Virus record (IMG/VR): IMGVR_UViG_3300028553_001227
Span: 1 to 31,540 of that record
Origin: a virus
Reading direction: 5' to 3' (one strand)
Length of the DNA: 31,540 nt
Part shown: piece after piece, positions 1-9,681 of the stretch
Numbering within the stretch: position 1 is the first letter of the stretch
Layout of the letters: every line of letters begins with the position of its first letter
Program-made: the position numbers and the translations under genes
The notes under the pieces: generated by a model
Database searches by the model: none
Told to the model about the DNA's origin: nothing
The model's input: only the letters and a program-made list of their open reading frames with translations

Positions 1-2339
1 ATATTTCTAGCTTCTGTTGTTCCGACAAGATTAATAATATCACTTTTTTCAGGACTGTTAATTAATCTACCAAAGTTTGTATAGTAAGAATATATGGATT
101 GTCTTTCATACATCTCATACAAATATTTTATTTGGTTTTTGTTTTGAAACGCTAAATTTGAATATGGAAATAAAATTGCATTTATATTAATTCTACGTGT
201 AAGTGAATTCTCGTTATCTTGTGGTGGTGTTGAAATAGGTGGTTGATACTTTTGAGTGACACCTTTTAGATATTCCTCCAAAAATTCTACTTCAGGCCAT
301 TTGTCATATAGATAGCCCTTTGTTAAGTTAACAATAGATGGGTCACCCGGATATGCTAATTCATATTTAGCCTTTTCAGGGTCGGTATTTTCAACAAAAA
401 CTTGTGGCCACGGATATACATCTAATTCAGTATTATCCGCAACTTGTTGATTAACATTTGTACCATACTGAACACTAAATTTGTTATCAGGGTTTGGAGC
501 AGTGATTGATGGATTTAAAATAACGTTTCTTCTTACAGGGTCTCTTCTTACATCCCAAGCCTTTGAATGAACGTCATTCATTAATCTGATGAATGCCTCT
601 GTAGATGCCATTATAACCGCCAAAACATTTCTAACATTCGGAATGAATCCAATACCAGTTGTTGGTGATGAAATCGTTTTTTGGAGTTTTTCCGAAATTT
701 CCAACTCAATAGTATTTTGTTTTGTATTGAGTTGTCCTTCCATATCTTTTATCAAACTTTCAAACCTACCGGGTCCATCAAAGGTAAAGAACGGTAGTTT
801 CACTTCTTTAATACCTTCTTGTGTAACCTCACCTCTAACACCCCATTTTAATATTTCAGATGCTTGGAATTGAGATATCTGAACCGCAGTTGGGTTTACA
901 ATGCCTGTTTGAGCAATGAAGGTGCGTCTCCAATCAATATCTAATGGTTGAAATATTGTAAACGTGTTGTAAGTTATTTGATTTGTAATTTTATAATTAG
1001 CTGTTCCTTTTATAGAACCAAAAGTAGCATTTTCATTCAAGGCGGTATTACCTTCAAGAACCAAAGATTTTAATTTACTCTCACCTCTTTTGATAAAACT
1101 TATTTCATTTTGTTTAAATGTATAAACCCTATTATCAGAATTAATTAAATAATAAGGATTTTGACCCATATATTCCGCAAACCATGAAGTTTTGGAACCT
1201 CTTACTTTTTCATAATAACCTAACAACGCCTTTCTATAATCTTCAGCATCAGTTAGTGGTTGTAAATCGGCTTTATCTTTGTAAACATCCAAGATTGTTT
1301 GTTCCAACTTCATCAATTTATATTGAAGTTGTGCCACAGTATATCTTGGGAAGTCTGCTGGTATTAACTGTTTTGCAACATATTCTGAATATACTTCATT
1401 AATTTTTTGTAGTCCACGAGCATCAATCGTATCAATACTAATTGTTGAGTTTAATTGTGTTGACGATGATATATTCTGTGCAGTATTAGTTACTTGTGTT
1501 TCCGAGTTAGCATTTAAAGTTGTTTCACCACCAATTGTTTTGGAGAAATTAAATGCCGTTTCATACATGTGTGGAACCGCAACTAAGTGTCCCATCGAAA
1601 TCTCATTAAGGATATTATATTTGTAACCAAAAAACTGAAGGGTAACCAAGTAGTTGCCACTAATAGAGTTAAAGTCCGCACTAAATTTGTGTAAGTTTAA
1701 TTGATATCTAATTGCTTGACCATAATACCCTTTCATCGTTAAATAAAAGACAGGATATGGTAAATTGAAAAATGCAGCGTAAGGTGATTGGTCTCCAAGT
1801 TCAAACAAAGCTCTACCCTGAACATCTTCTAATCTTATCGTTACCTCAGGAATAAACGATAGATTTGTTCTGGCCTCAATACTTGTAATACCCAATAACC
1901 CTGGGTCAACAGTACCCCCTAAATTAGTTTGAAATCTTTGTTTGAAATATTTTTTTCCATCAGTGGTATCCACTAAATCTTCATATCTCTGTAGTCTAGC
2001 TTTCTTTTCTGTTGAACCTAAACCTGTTAAATCATCGTAATATCCCGTATTTAGATAGTCTTCATCATTAGGACGAAGAAAATTAATCTTCGCTAGCGAT
2101 ACTGTTCTAATATTATCTTGTGGGCTTGAACCCAATGCCAACTTTGTTCTTGGAAGAATTTCAGCTTCAAGATTAGCATACATCACCAAGTTTTCATGGT
2201 CAACTAATCTTTCTTCAACAACTTGTTGCCCATTAGACGCAATACGCCATGTTTTGTTAGGGTCAACTAATATAACATTGTTATATGCAGCCTCAACAAA
2301 AATGTTTCCTGAGTTGTCTGATAAACCATTACCTACCAT
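1..2339 (-). CDS. Large structural (probable baseplate) protein, C-terminus beyond the left edge
   Basis: This reading frame starts at ATG 2339 and stays open to base 1, giving at least 779 residues; it is truncated by the window edge. The N-terminus reads MVGNGLSDNSGNIFVEAAYN and is followed by a segment with VDHENLVMYANLEAEILPRT. No enzymatic motif is visible. The composition, rich in N, T, Y and Q with many beta-like stretches, is that of a virion structural protein. Its start overlaps the stop of the upstream gp53-like gene by 11 bases, so the two are translationally coupled and belong to the baseplate operon that starts with the 1681-residue protein. I infer a baseplate or tail-tip role from position only; no T4 gene can be assigned. 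No Shine-Dalgarno sequence precedes the ATG. Confidence 0.75.
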   Translation of the reverse strand, partial: MVGNGLSDNSGNIFVEAAYNNVILVDPNKTWRIASNGQQVVEERLVDHENLVMYANLEAEILPRTKLALGSSPQDNIRTVSLAKINFLRPNDEDYLNTGYYDDLTGLGSTEKKARLQRYEDLVDTTDGKKYFKQRFQTNLGGTVDPGLLGITSIEARTNLSFIPEVTIRLEDVQGRALFELGDQSPYAAFFNLPYPVFYLTMKGYYGQAIRYQLNLHKFSADFNSISGNYLVTLQFFGYKYNILNEISMGHLVAVPHMYETAFNFSKTIGGETTLNANSETQVTNTAQNISSSTQLNSTISIDTIDARGLQKINEVYSEYVAKQLIPADFPRYTVAQLQYKLMKLEQTILDVYKDKADLQPLTDAEDYRKALLGYYEKVRGSKTSWFAEYMGQNPYYLINSDNRVYTFKQNEISFIKRGESKLKSLVLEGNTALNENATFGSIKGTANYKITNQITYNTFTIFQPLDIDWRRTFIAQTGIVNPTAVQISQFQASEILKWGVRGEVTQEGIKEVKLPFFTFDGPGRFESLIKDMEGQLNTKQNTIELEISEKLQKTISSPTTGIGFIPNVRNVLAVIMASTEAFIRLMNDVHSKAWDVRRDPVRRNVILNPSITAPNPDNKFSVQYGTNVNQQVADNTELDVYPWPQVFVENTDPEKAKYELAYPGDPSIVNLTKGYLYDKWPEVEFLEEYLKGVTQKYQPPISTPPQDNENSLTRRININAILFPYSNLAFQNKNQIKYLYEMYERQSIYSYYTNFGRLINSPEKSDIINLVGTTEARN

Positions 2340-2652
2340 AATAAAAGAAGTGTGCCTCTACAGCCGATTTATAATCTTGTAATGAAGTTACTAAAGGATA
2401 CGGAATACTCAATATAGCACCGTCAAATATATTATTTTCCATACCACTATATTGAGGATTTGCTTGTAATATCAACCAACCGAAGAATGGTGTACCATAA
2501 TATTCTTGAGAAACTTTATCTAATCTACTCACACCAACTTTATAAACATAAACCTTATCTGAAGGTTTTGTAGGTATTGCAACATAAGGAACAACAGTTT
2601 GTTCACCATTTATGTAAAAAAGATTGTATCTGTTATAATATCCTAACGCCAT
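2329..2652 (-). CDS. gp53-like baseplate wedge protein (LysM-like)
   Basis: This 107-residue protein contains a LysM-like stretch at about residues 30-88: a tract ending YKVGVSRLDKVSQEYYGTP, then WLILQAN and later FDGAILSIPYP. This is the pattern (recurrence through a YYG turn, a W/N pair, and an I-x-IP ending) seen in T4 gp53-type wedge proteins and in tail protein X. In T4, gp53 helps close the six wedges round the hub; whether the domain here binds peptidoglycan or only packs in the baseplate cannot be read from sequence. The ATG overlaps the last base of the stop of the 1681-residue gene, and its own stop overlaps the next start by 11 bases, which argues for translational coupling. It is shorter than T4 gp53, so the name is by analogy. 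Confidence 0.6.
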   Translation of the reverse strand: MALGYYNRYNLFYINGEQTVVPYVAIPTKPSDKVYVYKVGVSRLDKVSQEYYGTPFFGWLILQANPQYSGMENNIFDGAILSIPYPLVTSLQDYKSAVEAHFFYYGR

Positions 2653-5600
2653 TACAGTAATTCCACTTTAGTTGTTATAACACTTCCGTTTATGGTCGCC
2701 CACTTAGATGTATCCGTATTAGTATTATTTTTTAACCCTAAATCTTTGATGTATGTTTTTTGTTCAGTCGTTGGGGTTGATGAAACTTCATATGTGAAGA
2801 CTCTTTTCTTGTCCAATGGGAATGGTGTGTAGTTCAAATAGTTTGTCATTTGAGATTTTTCAAATTCATTAATCCAAGCTTTTGTAACCTCATCTTCTTT
2901 AGAATATACTCTACGAGAATCTTTTTGCCAATAATTTCTAAATTTATTTTGAAAATCATCTTTACCATCGCCAACTAAATCTTTATTGGTTATAATATTA
3001 CCGATAATTGCATTTTCAAACGATTCATAAAGTTTTTGGTCAATAACATCTTTTGATAATATCGCATATTCCCTACGTTTTGAATTTTCATCCCACCAAA
3101 TATCATCTGTAAATGGTACAAAAACGTTTTGTGTTACTTGGTTAGCTTGGAGTGGGTCGGTGACAAACATACCGGTATAAGCAACACCATTAATTGTTGT
3201 TTGAAAATCAATCTGACAAGCATCGTCAAACGCCTCCAAATTATTGGCAATTTTTTCAAAATCAGCACTTATTTCTTCATACGTGTTTGTAACACCAACT
3301 GATGAACTGTGAATTGCAGTTGTGCCCGAAATATTATAAATTACTTCAAGTCCATTTGTTTGTTGATATCCGTCAGTACCTTCACTTGCAGATAATGGAT
3401 TGTATGTAATAACATTTGTTCTTGCAAGTAATTGTATGTATTGTGTTTGTGCATTTGTTATACTCTGAATAATTGTTGATAATGGATTAACAAAACTATT
3501 CTGTTTTTCTGTAACAAATGTTTTCATATTTTGTTTCAATTGTCTCAATGCTTTTTTTGAGAAATTGAATTCGGTAGTATTCATATACCCAACAAAACCA
3601 TTTTCAGAATCTATATCACTAATATATTGAGAAAATAAATCATCAACAGTTTTTTGGAAATTAATTGGTTTACCGTAAATGTTTACAATGTCATTTGAAC
3701 TATAAGCCAATATGTAACCATCAGTATAATTTCTTTGTATTGGGAACAATTGTCTAATTGCGTTGTTATATTGACTATTAACATCTTTAGTTTTATTGAC
3801 GATTGTTGCAAAATAATTTTGGGTGTTCCCAACTAATTGGGTCATTAATGTTTTATATTCAATCGTTCCGTATTGAACACCGTTCTCATCTGTTTCAGTT
3901 GTTAAAACCTTACCAATAGTCTCTAAGTTAGATTGTGGTCTTGTATTCTCAACTTGGTTAATCGTTGGTGGTGGTACTTCTAATCCTAAATTCTTTACAA
4001 ATTGTTGGTCTAAAATTTTATAACTGTCATCAGTTGCGTCCGCCCTATCATCATAAATTTCTGTGTTACCGTAGAAGTTAAATGTTAATGCGTTTTGTAG
4101 TTTGTCTACAGCACTTTTTAAACCTTGTCCACCAACAAAACTAAATGATAAAGTGACGTTAGCAATCATAGGTTGAACCCCAATACCTTCAGGGTTTAAA
4201 TCCAAACCTTCATAAGTTAGTGAAAGGTTGTCTGGAATAATTTTAGAGTGGAAAAAGTCACCAACTCTTAAAACCAATACTGGAGGTGCACCAAATGCGG
4301 TGTTAATGGCGTTATTATATTCTAATTGTCCTTCAGAATTGACTGTTGGTATTGTATCACCAGGTCTCATACATTGTTGTAAAAATGTAAGTCTACTGTT
4401 TAATCCTTCAGGTGTAATTGAGTGGAATGATGGGTGAAAGAATTTTAATTTTTCTTTTAAGTTATCGTACACCATTGGTGTCTCTTGTTTAATAACCTCA
4501 AAATAATCACACTCAGATAATAAACTTCTTAAAACTCTCTTAGTAATGTTGTCCCTAAGAACAGTTTCTTCTGTTATAACTTGTTGAACAACAGTTTTGG
4601 AATCAACAACTGTTGTTAATTGTTCTTGAACCCTTGGTTGTGTAGGGTCAATCTTTGATGGTTGTTGGACAGGTACTGGCGTTTTGTCGTTAACAGTAAG
4701 TTTTACTCTTCTACACGCCATGGCACTTGTTGAATAAATTTTATCGTTACCCGTTAAATTCTGCGTACAATTTACCGAATCAAAAATGTTAACAACATCA
4801 CCAATTTCAGATTCAGGAATTACGATAGTTTCACCATCAGGTATTTCTACAAAAGTTATTTGTTTGTTATCCAAATAAGTTTGAAGACCTAATGTTTCTA
4901 AGAAATATTTCTTTACAGCATTTATTCTTCTTTGAGATAGAGCATCGTTATATGTTGTTGTTTGAGGAGAAGATGCACTACCAACTAAAACCATCTCAAT
5001 GATACCACCTTGTGATAATTTTTGTTTCATTAAATTAACTTTAGAATCAATTTTAATTTTATTTGATTCTATAATACTTGTATAAAAAGTTTTAATAGGT
5101 TCTCTTTCATCAGTATTCGCTTGTGATTGATACCTATTTTTAGTTGTCTGTGAAGTGTATGCTGAGTAATATGTTAAATAACTTTCAACAGGAATACTTG
5201 GTAATGGAATATCATTATCAAAATATAATGCACCAATATCACCCGTAAAATTTTCACTTGAATTACCTGTTTGTGTGGTATTACCATCATTAACTTGTAC
5301 ACCGGCACCATTTCCACCCCCACCAGTAGTTGCATCATTACCTGTTTGAATGGTGTTTGTCAAATAACGAACCTCTTCAGTTGTAACATTTTTAGTTGAT
5401 AATTTTTGTTGTATTTCAAAAATGTCTCGTGGGTTGATAGTATAATATTTTTGAGCCAATTCATAGAGGTCATATTTTCTACAACCTGCAAAGAATGACT
5501 CTAATATACCATCCACTCTACTCTTAAGAACTTCGTTTGATAATACTCTATTGACCAACATGTTTAATACAGATGGGTGGTCAACAACAATCTTCCAAGT

Positions 5601-7697
5601 TAATTGACCCGTTCTTGAAGTATTATTGTAAGTGTATACAGGTTCAGGACGACCAATGAAATCAGTCGTTTTAAAACCAGCTCTGGTTGATTCGTTAAAT
5701 GTTAAACCATATGGTGGGAACCACATTACTCTACCTCCATTCGGACCACGTTCACACGCAGGCAAATCTTGGACAGATAATCCCGGTCTGTTTGATGTTC
5801 TCCATGCCAAATTCTCCAACGAGAACATATATTTCTTGGCATAGAACCCACCACCAAATGGATATCCACCCACTATGTTAGTAGAGTCTTGTCCACCTTC
5901 TCTTTTGTTTGGTGCGATGTTTAAGTTATATGTGTTATCAAACACGGAATAAGCAAACTTTCTACCCTGTGTGGTAATACCATCGGTTTTCTGCAAGTCA
6001 TTAAACTGAAGGTATGGAGTATCTTTGGTAAAGATTCTACAATACTCAGCACCTCTTTCTTGACCGATTTCACCAACATAACGAACAACTTTTGAACCTT
6101 TGGTAATCTCTTTATACCCATCGTTGAATACCTTGGATACTTGGTCGATAGCGTTTCCTACGTGTTGGAATCTCTTACCCCCTCTTGGTTGCGAATCAAT
6201 GATACGTTGGGTTTCATCCAAGATAGAACCTTGTCTGAAGGTGTAGTTTGTTGATTCAGTTGGACCGTATCCTGCAGGTCCAAAGTCAGGGTCTTCACTT
6301 GTTGGGTCTCCACCAGGACTTACATACTTACCAGCGTTCCCTCTAAACTTTGGTGATACCCAAGTGAAACCACCTTCAATACCCCCACCACTACTGTATG
6401 TCGGTCCGTTAGCCCCAAGTCTAAGAGCTTTACCAGGTCCTTCATAAAGTTGTGAAAGTTCTGACGGTCCGTAAACAGGTGCTTTAACCTCTCTTCCAAA
6501 TTGGTCGGTTGGCACATCACCAACGGGTGAGAATATATTACTTGGTTCTGAAGTCTCTGAACCAACATAATAAAACCCTGCGTTTTCTGTTGCGGGTCTT
6601 AGAACTCCTGCAACTCTATCAAAAATAGTTTTTGAATAGTTTGGTCTATAAATGTTGTATTCTAAGTTTTTAAATAATATAGACTTTTGACCAGCTCCGG
6701 TGTTTTCCAAAAATAACACCGAACCTGTCTTAGGTGAACCAAAAAGTCTACCGAAGAATCTTCCAATTCCCGATGCCAAGTTAGCCCCTGCATAAGCCCC
6801 AAACAATTGCTGTGTGGTTCCCTGATTTTGTGGGTTAATACTTGGGTCAAAGTAACTTCCTGGTATTGTTGATAGTGGAACATAAGTTCCTGAAACCCTA
6901 TTTAATAAATCGGCTGACGCTCCCAACAATGATGTTGGTTGTGTAATAGTGTAGTTTGGTTCTATAATTGGAACCCTACCTGTTAAAATATTGAGGATAT
7001 TTGCTCCTCCGTTGACGTTAAGGAAGTTTGCTCTTCCTAATGTGTTTCGTCTTATTTCTCTTGCAGAGTTGAATAAGAACTGTTCCTTGTAGAAACCAGC
7101 ACTGATTTTTGCTAAATAAGAGTCACTTGATAACAAACCATCCGAACCTTGGGGGTCGGGGTTTATAATAAGTGATGATGCTCTATAGGATGAAGGATTA
7201 AATGTATTTGGATATGGTTGGTTATTGGAACCTCTACCATGTCTGTTTTGTAAAATTTCTAATTGGGTAAAGAACAATCCTGAATCGTATAGCTGATTCT
7301 GAGTGTTTGTCCCACCAAATGGGTTCAGTGGTAACCAAGCACCTTGAATACCAGGAAAACCTGTACGAGCAGCCTGTTGAGCTTCGTTTAGGATTGTTGC
7401 ATCGCTGTAATCGTATTCCCCCTCGTTTGAGTTTGTATTCTTAAGGGTGTTAACATCCGGTACTTGGATGTATCCACCATCTCTACCATATTGGTTAAGT
7501 GGATATACTTGGTTAGCAAAAACAGATGTGTCAATTAACGCATCATTACTGTCCGTAGGAGCCATATCCCTAAGGATTGTCTCATAGTTAATCGGAGGGG
7601 TAATACTTGATGGCGACTTTTTGTATGGCACAAGGTTCCTAACAATAAGTTTTTTTCTAAAAACCTCGGAACTAGGAAAATCTAATGAACTTGGCAT
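2652..7697 (-). CDS. Giant baseplate protein with internal OmpA-like domain
   Basis: This 1681-residue structural protein lies directly after the tape measure. Residues about 1-800 contain repeated G/N/P-rich segments and the block VMWFPPYGLTFNES followed by FIGRPEPVYTYNNTSRTG, a pattern I associate with phage baseplate proteins. Residues about 820-960 look like an OmpA/MotB C-terminal domain: LYFDNDIPLP at its start, then MVLVGSASS and YNDALSQRRINAVKKYF, matching the G-x-(A/T)-(D/S) ... YN-x-x-LS-x-x-R-(A/I)-x-x-V core. The C-terminal third includes VGDFFHSKIIPDNLSLTYEG, a tail-hub-like beta tract. OmpA-like domains bind peptidoglycan, so I infer that this protein contacts the cell wall during tail contraction. 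It leads a transcription unit with a TATTTAT box 13 bases before the ATG. No lysozyme motif was recognised. Confidence 0.7.
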   Translation of the reverse strand: MPSSLDFPSSEVFRKKLIVRNLVPYKKSPSSITPPINYETILRDMAPTDSNDALIDTSVFANQVYPLNQYGRDGGYIQVPDVNTLKNTNSNEGEYDYSDATILNEAQQAARTGFPGIQGAWLPLNPFGGTNTQNQLYDSGLFFTQLEILQNRHGRGSNNQPYPNTFNPSSYRASSLIINPDPQGSDGLLSSDSYLAKISAGFYKEQFLFNSAREIRRNTLGRANFLNVNGGANILNILTGRVPIIEPNYTITQPTSLLGASADLLNRVSGTYVPLSTIPGSYFDPSINPQNQGTTQQLFGAYAGANLASGIGRFFGRLFGSPKTGSVLFLENTGAGQKSILFKNLEYNIYRPNYSKTIFDRVAGVLRPATENAGFYYVGSETSEPSNIFSPVGDVPTDQFGREVKAPVYGPSELSQLYEGPGKALRLGANGPTYSSGGGIEGGFTWVSPKFRGNAGKYVSPGGDPTSEDPDFGPAGYGPTESTNYTFRQGSILDETQRIIDSQPRGGKRFQHVGNAIDQVSKVFNDGYKEITKGSKVVRYVGEIGQERGAEYCRIFTKDTPYLQFNDLQKTDGITTQGRKFAYSVFDNTYNLNIAPNKREGGQDSTNIVGGYPFGGGFYAKKYMFSLENLAWRTSNRPGLSVQDLPACERGPNGGRVMWFPPYGLTFNESTRAGFKTTDFIGRPEPVYTYNNTSRTGQLTWKIVVDHPSVLNMLVNRVLSNEVLKSRVDGILESFFAGCRKYDLYELAQKYYTINPRDIFEIQQKLSTKNVTTEEVRYLTNTIQTGNDATTGGGGNGAGVQVNDGNTTQTGNSSENFTGDIGALYFDNDIPLPSIPVESYLTYYSAYTSQTTKNRYQSQANTDEREPIKTFYTSIIESNKIKIDSKVNLMKQKLSQGGIIEMVLVGSASSPQTTTYNDALSQRRINAVKKYFLETLGLQTYLDNKQITFVEIPDGETIVIPESEIGDVVNIFDSVNCTQNLTGNDKIYSTSAMACRRVKLTVNDKTPVPVQQPSKIDPTQPRVQEQLTTVVDSKTVVQQVITEETVLRDNITKRVLRSLLSECDYFEVIKQETPMVYDNLKEKLKFFHPSFHSITPEGLNSRLTFLQQCMRPGDTIPTVNSEGQLEYNNAINTAFGAPPVLVLRVGDFFHSKIIPDNLSLTYEGLDLNPEGIGVQPMIANVTLSFSFVGGQGLKSAVDKLQNALTFNFYGNTEIYDDRADATDDSYKILDQQFVKNLGLEVPPPTINQVENTRPQSNLETIGKVLTTETDENGVQYGTIEYKTLMTQLVGNTQNYFATIVNKTKDVNSQYNNAIRQLFPIQRNYTDGYILAYSSNDIVNIYGKPINFQKTVDDLFSQYISDIDSENGFVGYMNTTEFNFSKKALRQLKQNMKTFVTEKQNSFVNPLSTIIQSITNAQTQYIQLLARTNVITYNPLSASEGTDGYQQTNGLEVIYNISGTTAIHSSSVGVTNTYEEISADFEKIANNLEAFDDACQIDFQTTINGVAYTGMFVTDPLQANQVTQNVFVPFTDDIWWDENSKRREYAILSKDVIDQKLYESFENAIIGNIITNKDLVGDGKDDFQNKFRNYWQKDSRRVYSKEDEVTKAWINEFEKSQMTNYLNYTPFPLDKKRVFTYEVSSTPTTEQKTYIKDLGLKNNTNTDTSKWATINGSVITTKVELL

Positions 7698-7710
7698 ACT
7701 ATTTTATTCT

Positions 7711-7718
7711 ATAAATAC
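7711..7718 (-). promoter_or_regulatory. GTATTTAT box before the 1681-residue baseplate gene
   Basis: The sense strand reads GTATTTAT and ends 13 bases before the ATG at 7697. It is one of eleven sense-oriented (N)TATTTAT boxes that precede leading genes in this window. The 13-base spacing is identical to that before the tape-measure gene. It is a candidate late promoter element or other gene-start signal; the function is inferred. Confidence 0.45.
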
Positions 7719-7731
7719 AGATATCAAAATT

Positions 7732-9471
7732 TTATTTTCTTGATGAAAGTGGTTTAGTACCATTTTCATCTATTTCACCAAGAACTTTTACTAAAGCATT
7801 TCTAAATTCTGGACTTTGAACATATTGTGTAAGTCTGGCGGTATCAACACCAACAGGGGCATCAATTACAAATCTTACTTGACCATTAATATTAACATCT
7901 TTTTGTTGATTTACTTCAACATCTTTAGCCATGCTTTTCTTAGCCCTATCAACAGCGGAAGTAATCTTTTCATTATAAAGACTTTCTTCACTACTTCTTG
8001 GTTTTTCAATACCAAGTTGAGATGCAAGATTCATAAATTTACTAACAACACTACTATTAAGTTCATTTGATTTCTCTTCAACTCTTTTTGTAGCTTCATT
8101 AAGAGCGTTCACGTCACCTCTTGCCGCTTTTTCTAATAAATCTTTAAAGTCATCACCCACAGTTTCAAAGAATTTTCTTGTATCTTCACCACTACCTAAA
8201 ACTCCTTCAGAATATAAGGCACCTGCTATATCGTCACCAGCTCTTTTAAGTGCTTCAGCGCCTCTAATAATCGCCGATTGTCCACCGATAGCATATCCAA
8301 TTTGGATTGGTAATGCCGCAAAATCTCTTTGTATTGTTTCCAAAACACCAAGTTGAGACCTTTGTATATCTTCAACTGTTTTTGGTGCACTTTCTTGGAT
8401 TTCCCTTAATTTTTGGAATTCTTCTGATTGTAGGTCACTTAACCTTTTTGTTTGGTCCTTACCTTCATCGTCTTTAATCTGAACAACATAATCACCCTTA
8501 AAAGCTCCCGTACCCATCTTAGCCATGTTAGCAACCAACATTTTTTCTTCTTCAGTTGCATTGATTCCAAGATTAATCTGACCAAGTCTTCTGTCCATGT
8601 CAGCTGCGGATAGTGCGGTTTTTGTAAATTCAGCCGCGGTCATTCCCGCAGCTTCGGCAATTTCTTTAATTTGTCTTTGTGCACCCGGTGCAATTTTAAA
8701 TGATTGAGTCTTCTCATCAAATATCGTAAATTGCTTGGTAAGATTGATTAAACTATCTTGAAGTCCTGCAGGGTCGTTAATTGATTTATCCATTAACACA
8801 AACGGGTCAACCAAATCACCCGCCATAACACCCAATCTTTGGAACGCAGATGCCATTTCAATAGCACCTTGTGGATTCATAACACTGTCAGCGAATTTGG
8901 CGGTGGTTGCCATATCAAATCGTAACATAGATGCCTGTGCCGCCATTTTTGTTAATCCAACAACACCATCAGAAAAATTAAACCTATTCATGTATTCCAT
9001 GCTATTGACAACGTCTTGCATGATTTTTCTTGAATTAAGTCCTAAACTTTGAACATATCCAATGGATTCTGCGACTGTCTCCCCAACTTGTGATATTTCG
9101 TATCCAGCTGCTTGGAAATTTTCAACAAGTCTTGCAGGGTCCGCTTGTTGACCAATAAGTTGTGCCGCAGCATAAATTTCAGTAATTGTATCTGTAGTTT
9201 CAATTACATTTCTACGAGCACCTTCACTGATAGATATAATTGTTGAATCAATGTCATCAAGAGAAGCACCAACACGGACTAAACTTGATGCAGAATCACT
9301 AATAGCATTCGAAAACTCAACAGCTCTTAATCTACTGTCTCCAAAAGACTTATTAATATTATTAATTCCCGTATAGATTTTATCTATGGTATCTTTAAAG
9401 TTCAAGGTGTCTTGATACGCCTTGAAAACATCACCCATACTATTAAAATCATTCGGATTGTTGTTAGCCAT
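7732..9471 (-). CDS. Tail tape measure protein (gp29-like)
   Basis: This 579-residue, largely alpha-helical protein is rich in A, S, Q and charged residues and has long heptad-like stretches (residues about 40-300 and 380-480). It lies downstream of the tube and gp26-type genes and upstream of the baseplate genes, as T4 gene 29 and other tape measures do. The length is close to the 590 residues of T4 gp29, so a tail of about T4 length is expected. Helical segments containing MANMAKMGTGAF and ADMDRRLGQINLGI fit a tape-measure core. It starts at ATG 9471, with a TATTTAT box 13 bases upstream and no Shine-Dalgarno sequence. I see no peptidoglycan hydrolase domain, unlike in many siphophage tape measures. 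Confidence 0.75.
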   Translation of the reverse strand: MANNNPNDFNSMGDVFKAYQDTLNFKDTIDKIYTGINNINKSFGDSRLRAVEFSNAISDSASSLVRVGASLDDIDSTIISISEGARRNVIETTDTITEIYAAAQLIGQQADPARLVENFQAAGYEISQVGETVAESIGYVQSLGLNSRKIMQDVVNSMEYMNRFNFSDGVVGLTKMAAQASMLRFDMATTAKFADSVMNPQGAIEMASAFQRLGVMAGDLVDPFVLMDKSINDPAGLQDSLINLTKQFTIFDEKTQSFKIAPGAQRQIKEIAEAAGMTAAEFTKTALSAADMDRRLGQINLGINATEEEKMLVANMAKMGTGAFKGDYVVQIKDDEGKDQTKRLSDLQSEEFQKLREIQESAPKTVEDIQRSQLGVLETIQRDFAALPIQIGYAIGGQSAIIRGAEALKRAGDDIAGALYSEGVLGSGEDTRKFFETVGDDFKDLLEKAARGDVNALNEATKRVEEKSNELNSSVVSKFMNLASQLGIEKPRSSEESLYNEKITSAVDRAKKSMAKDVEVNQQKDVNINGQVRFVIDAPVGVDTARLTQYVQSPEFRNALVKVLGEIDENGTKPLSSRK

Positions 9472-9484
9472 GTTGAATTTCTAA

Positions 9485-9492
9485 ATAAATAG
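9485..9492 (-). promoter_or_regulatory. CTATTTAT box before the tape-measure gene
   Basis: The sense strand reads CTATTTAT and ends 13 bases before ATG 9471. It sits in the short gap between the small chaperone-like ORF (stop at 9502) and the tape-measure gene. Confidence 0.45.
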
Positions 9493-9501
9493 ATTCTTTT
9501 G

Positions 9502-9681
9502 TTATTTTTGAGATTTATCTTCAATCCATTTATTCAAAAGATACTTCCTAATAAAGATAGGCATAATCAAAAATTCTTGGTATGAAACACCAAGTAACGT
9601 CTTCAAATAATAAAATTCGTCTATTTGAGACTTTCTATATTCAGAAGAAAGGACGAAAAAATTCGACCCCAAACCCAACAT
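9502..9681 (-). CDS. Small tail chaperone-like ORF overlapping the gp26-type gene (possible frameshift product)
   Basis: This ORF encodes 59 residues, from ATG 9681 to TAA 9502. The core reads SEYRKSQIDEFYYLKTLLG and then SYQEFLIMPIFIRKYLLNKW. It overlaps the 3' end of the gp26-type gene by 41 bases in the +1 frame and is followed by the tape-measure gene. A small overlapping frame directly before the tape measure is the arrangement of tail assembly chaperones (lambda G/GT, Mu 41/41'), in which the second frame is reached by ribosomal frameshift. The upstream frame contains TTT TTT C at 9661-9655, where a +1 (or -2) shift would join the frames and give a fusion of about 292 residues. Alternatively, it is translated from its own ATG. 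In T4 this position is occupied by gp51, a hub assembly factor. Confidence 0.6.
   Translation of the reverse strand: MLGLGSNFFVLSSEYRKSQIDEFYYLKTLLGVSYQEFLIMPIFIRKYLLNKWIEDKSQK

Noticed and set aside
589-873. Plus-strand open frame of 94 codons inside the partial baseplate gene
   Set aside because: It is the reverse strand of a continuous 779-codon structural gene and has no leader of the type seen for real genes.
9641-9681. -1 frameshift from the gp26-type gene
   Set aside because: The -1 frame reaches a stop within about fifteen codons and does not enter the 59-residue ORF, so only +1 or -2 would work.
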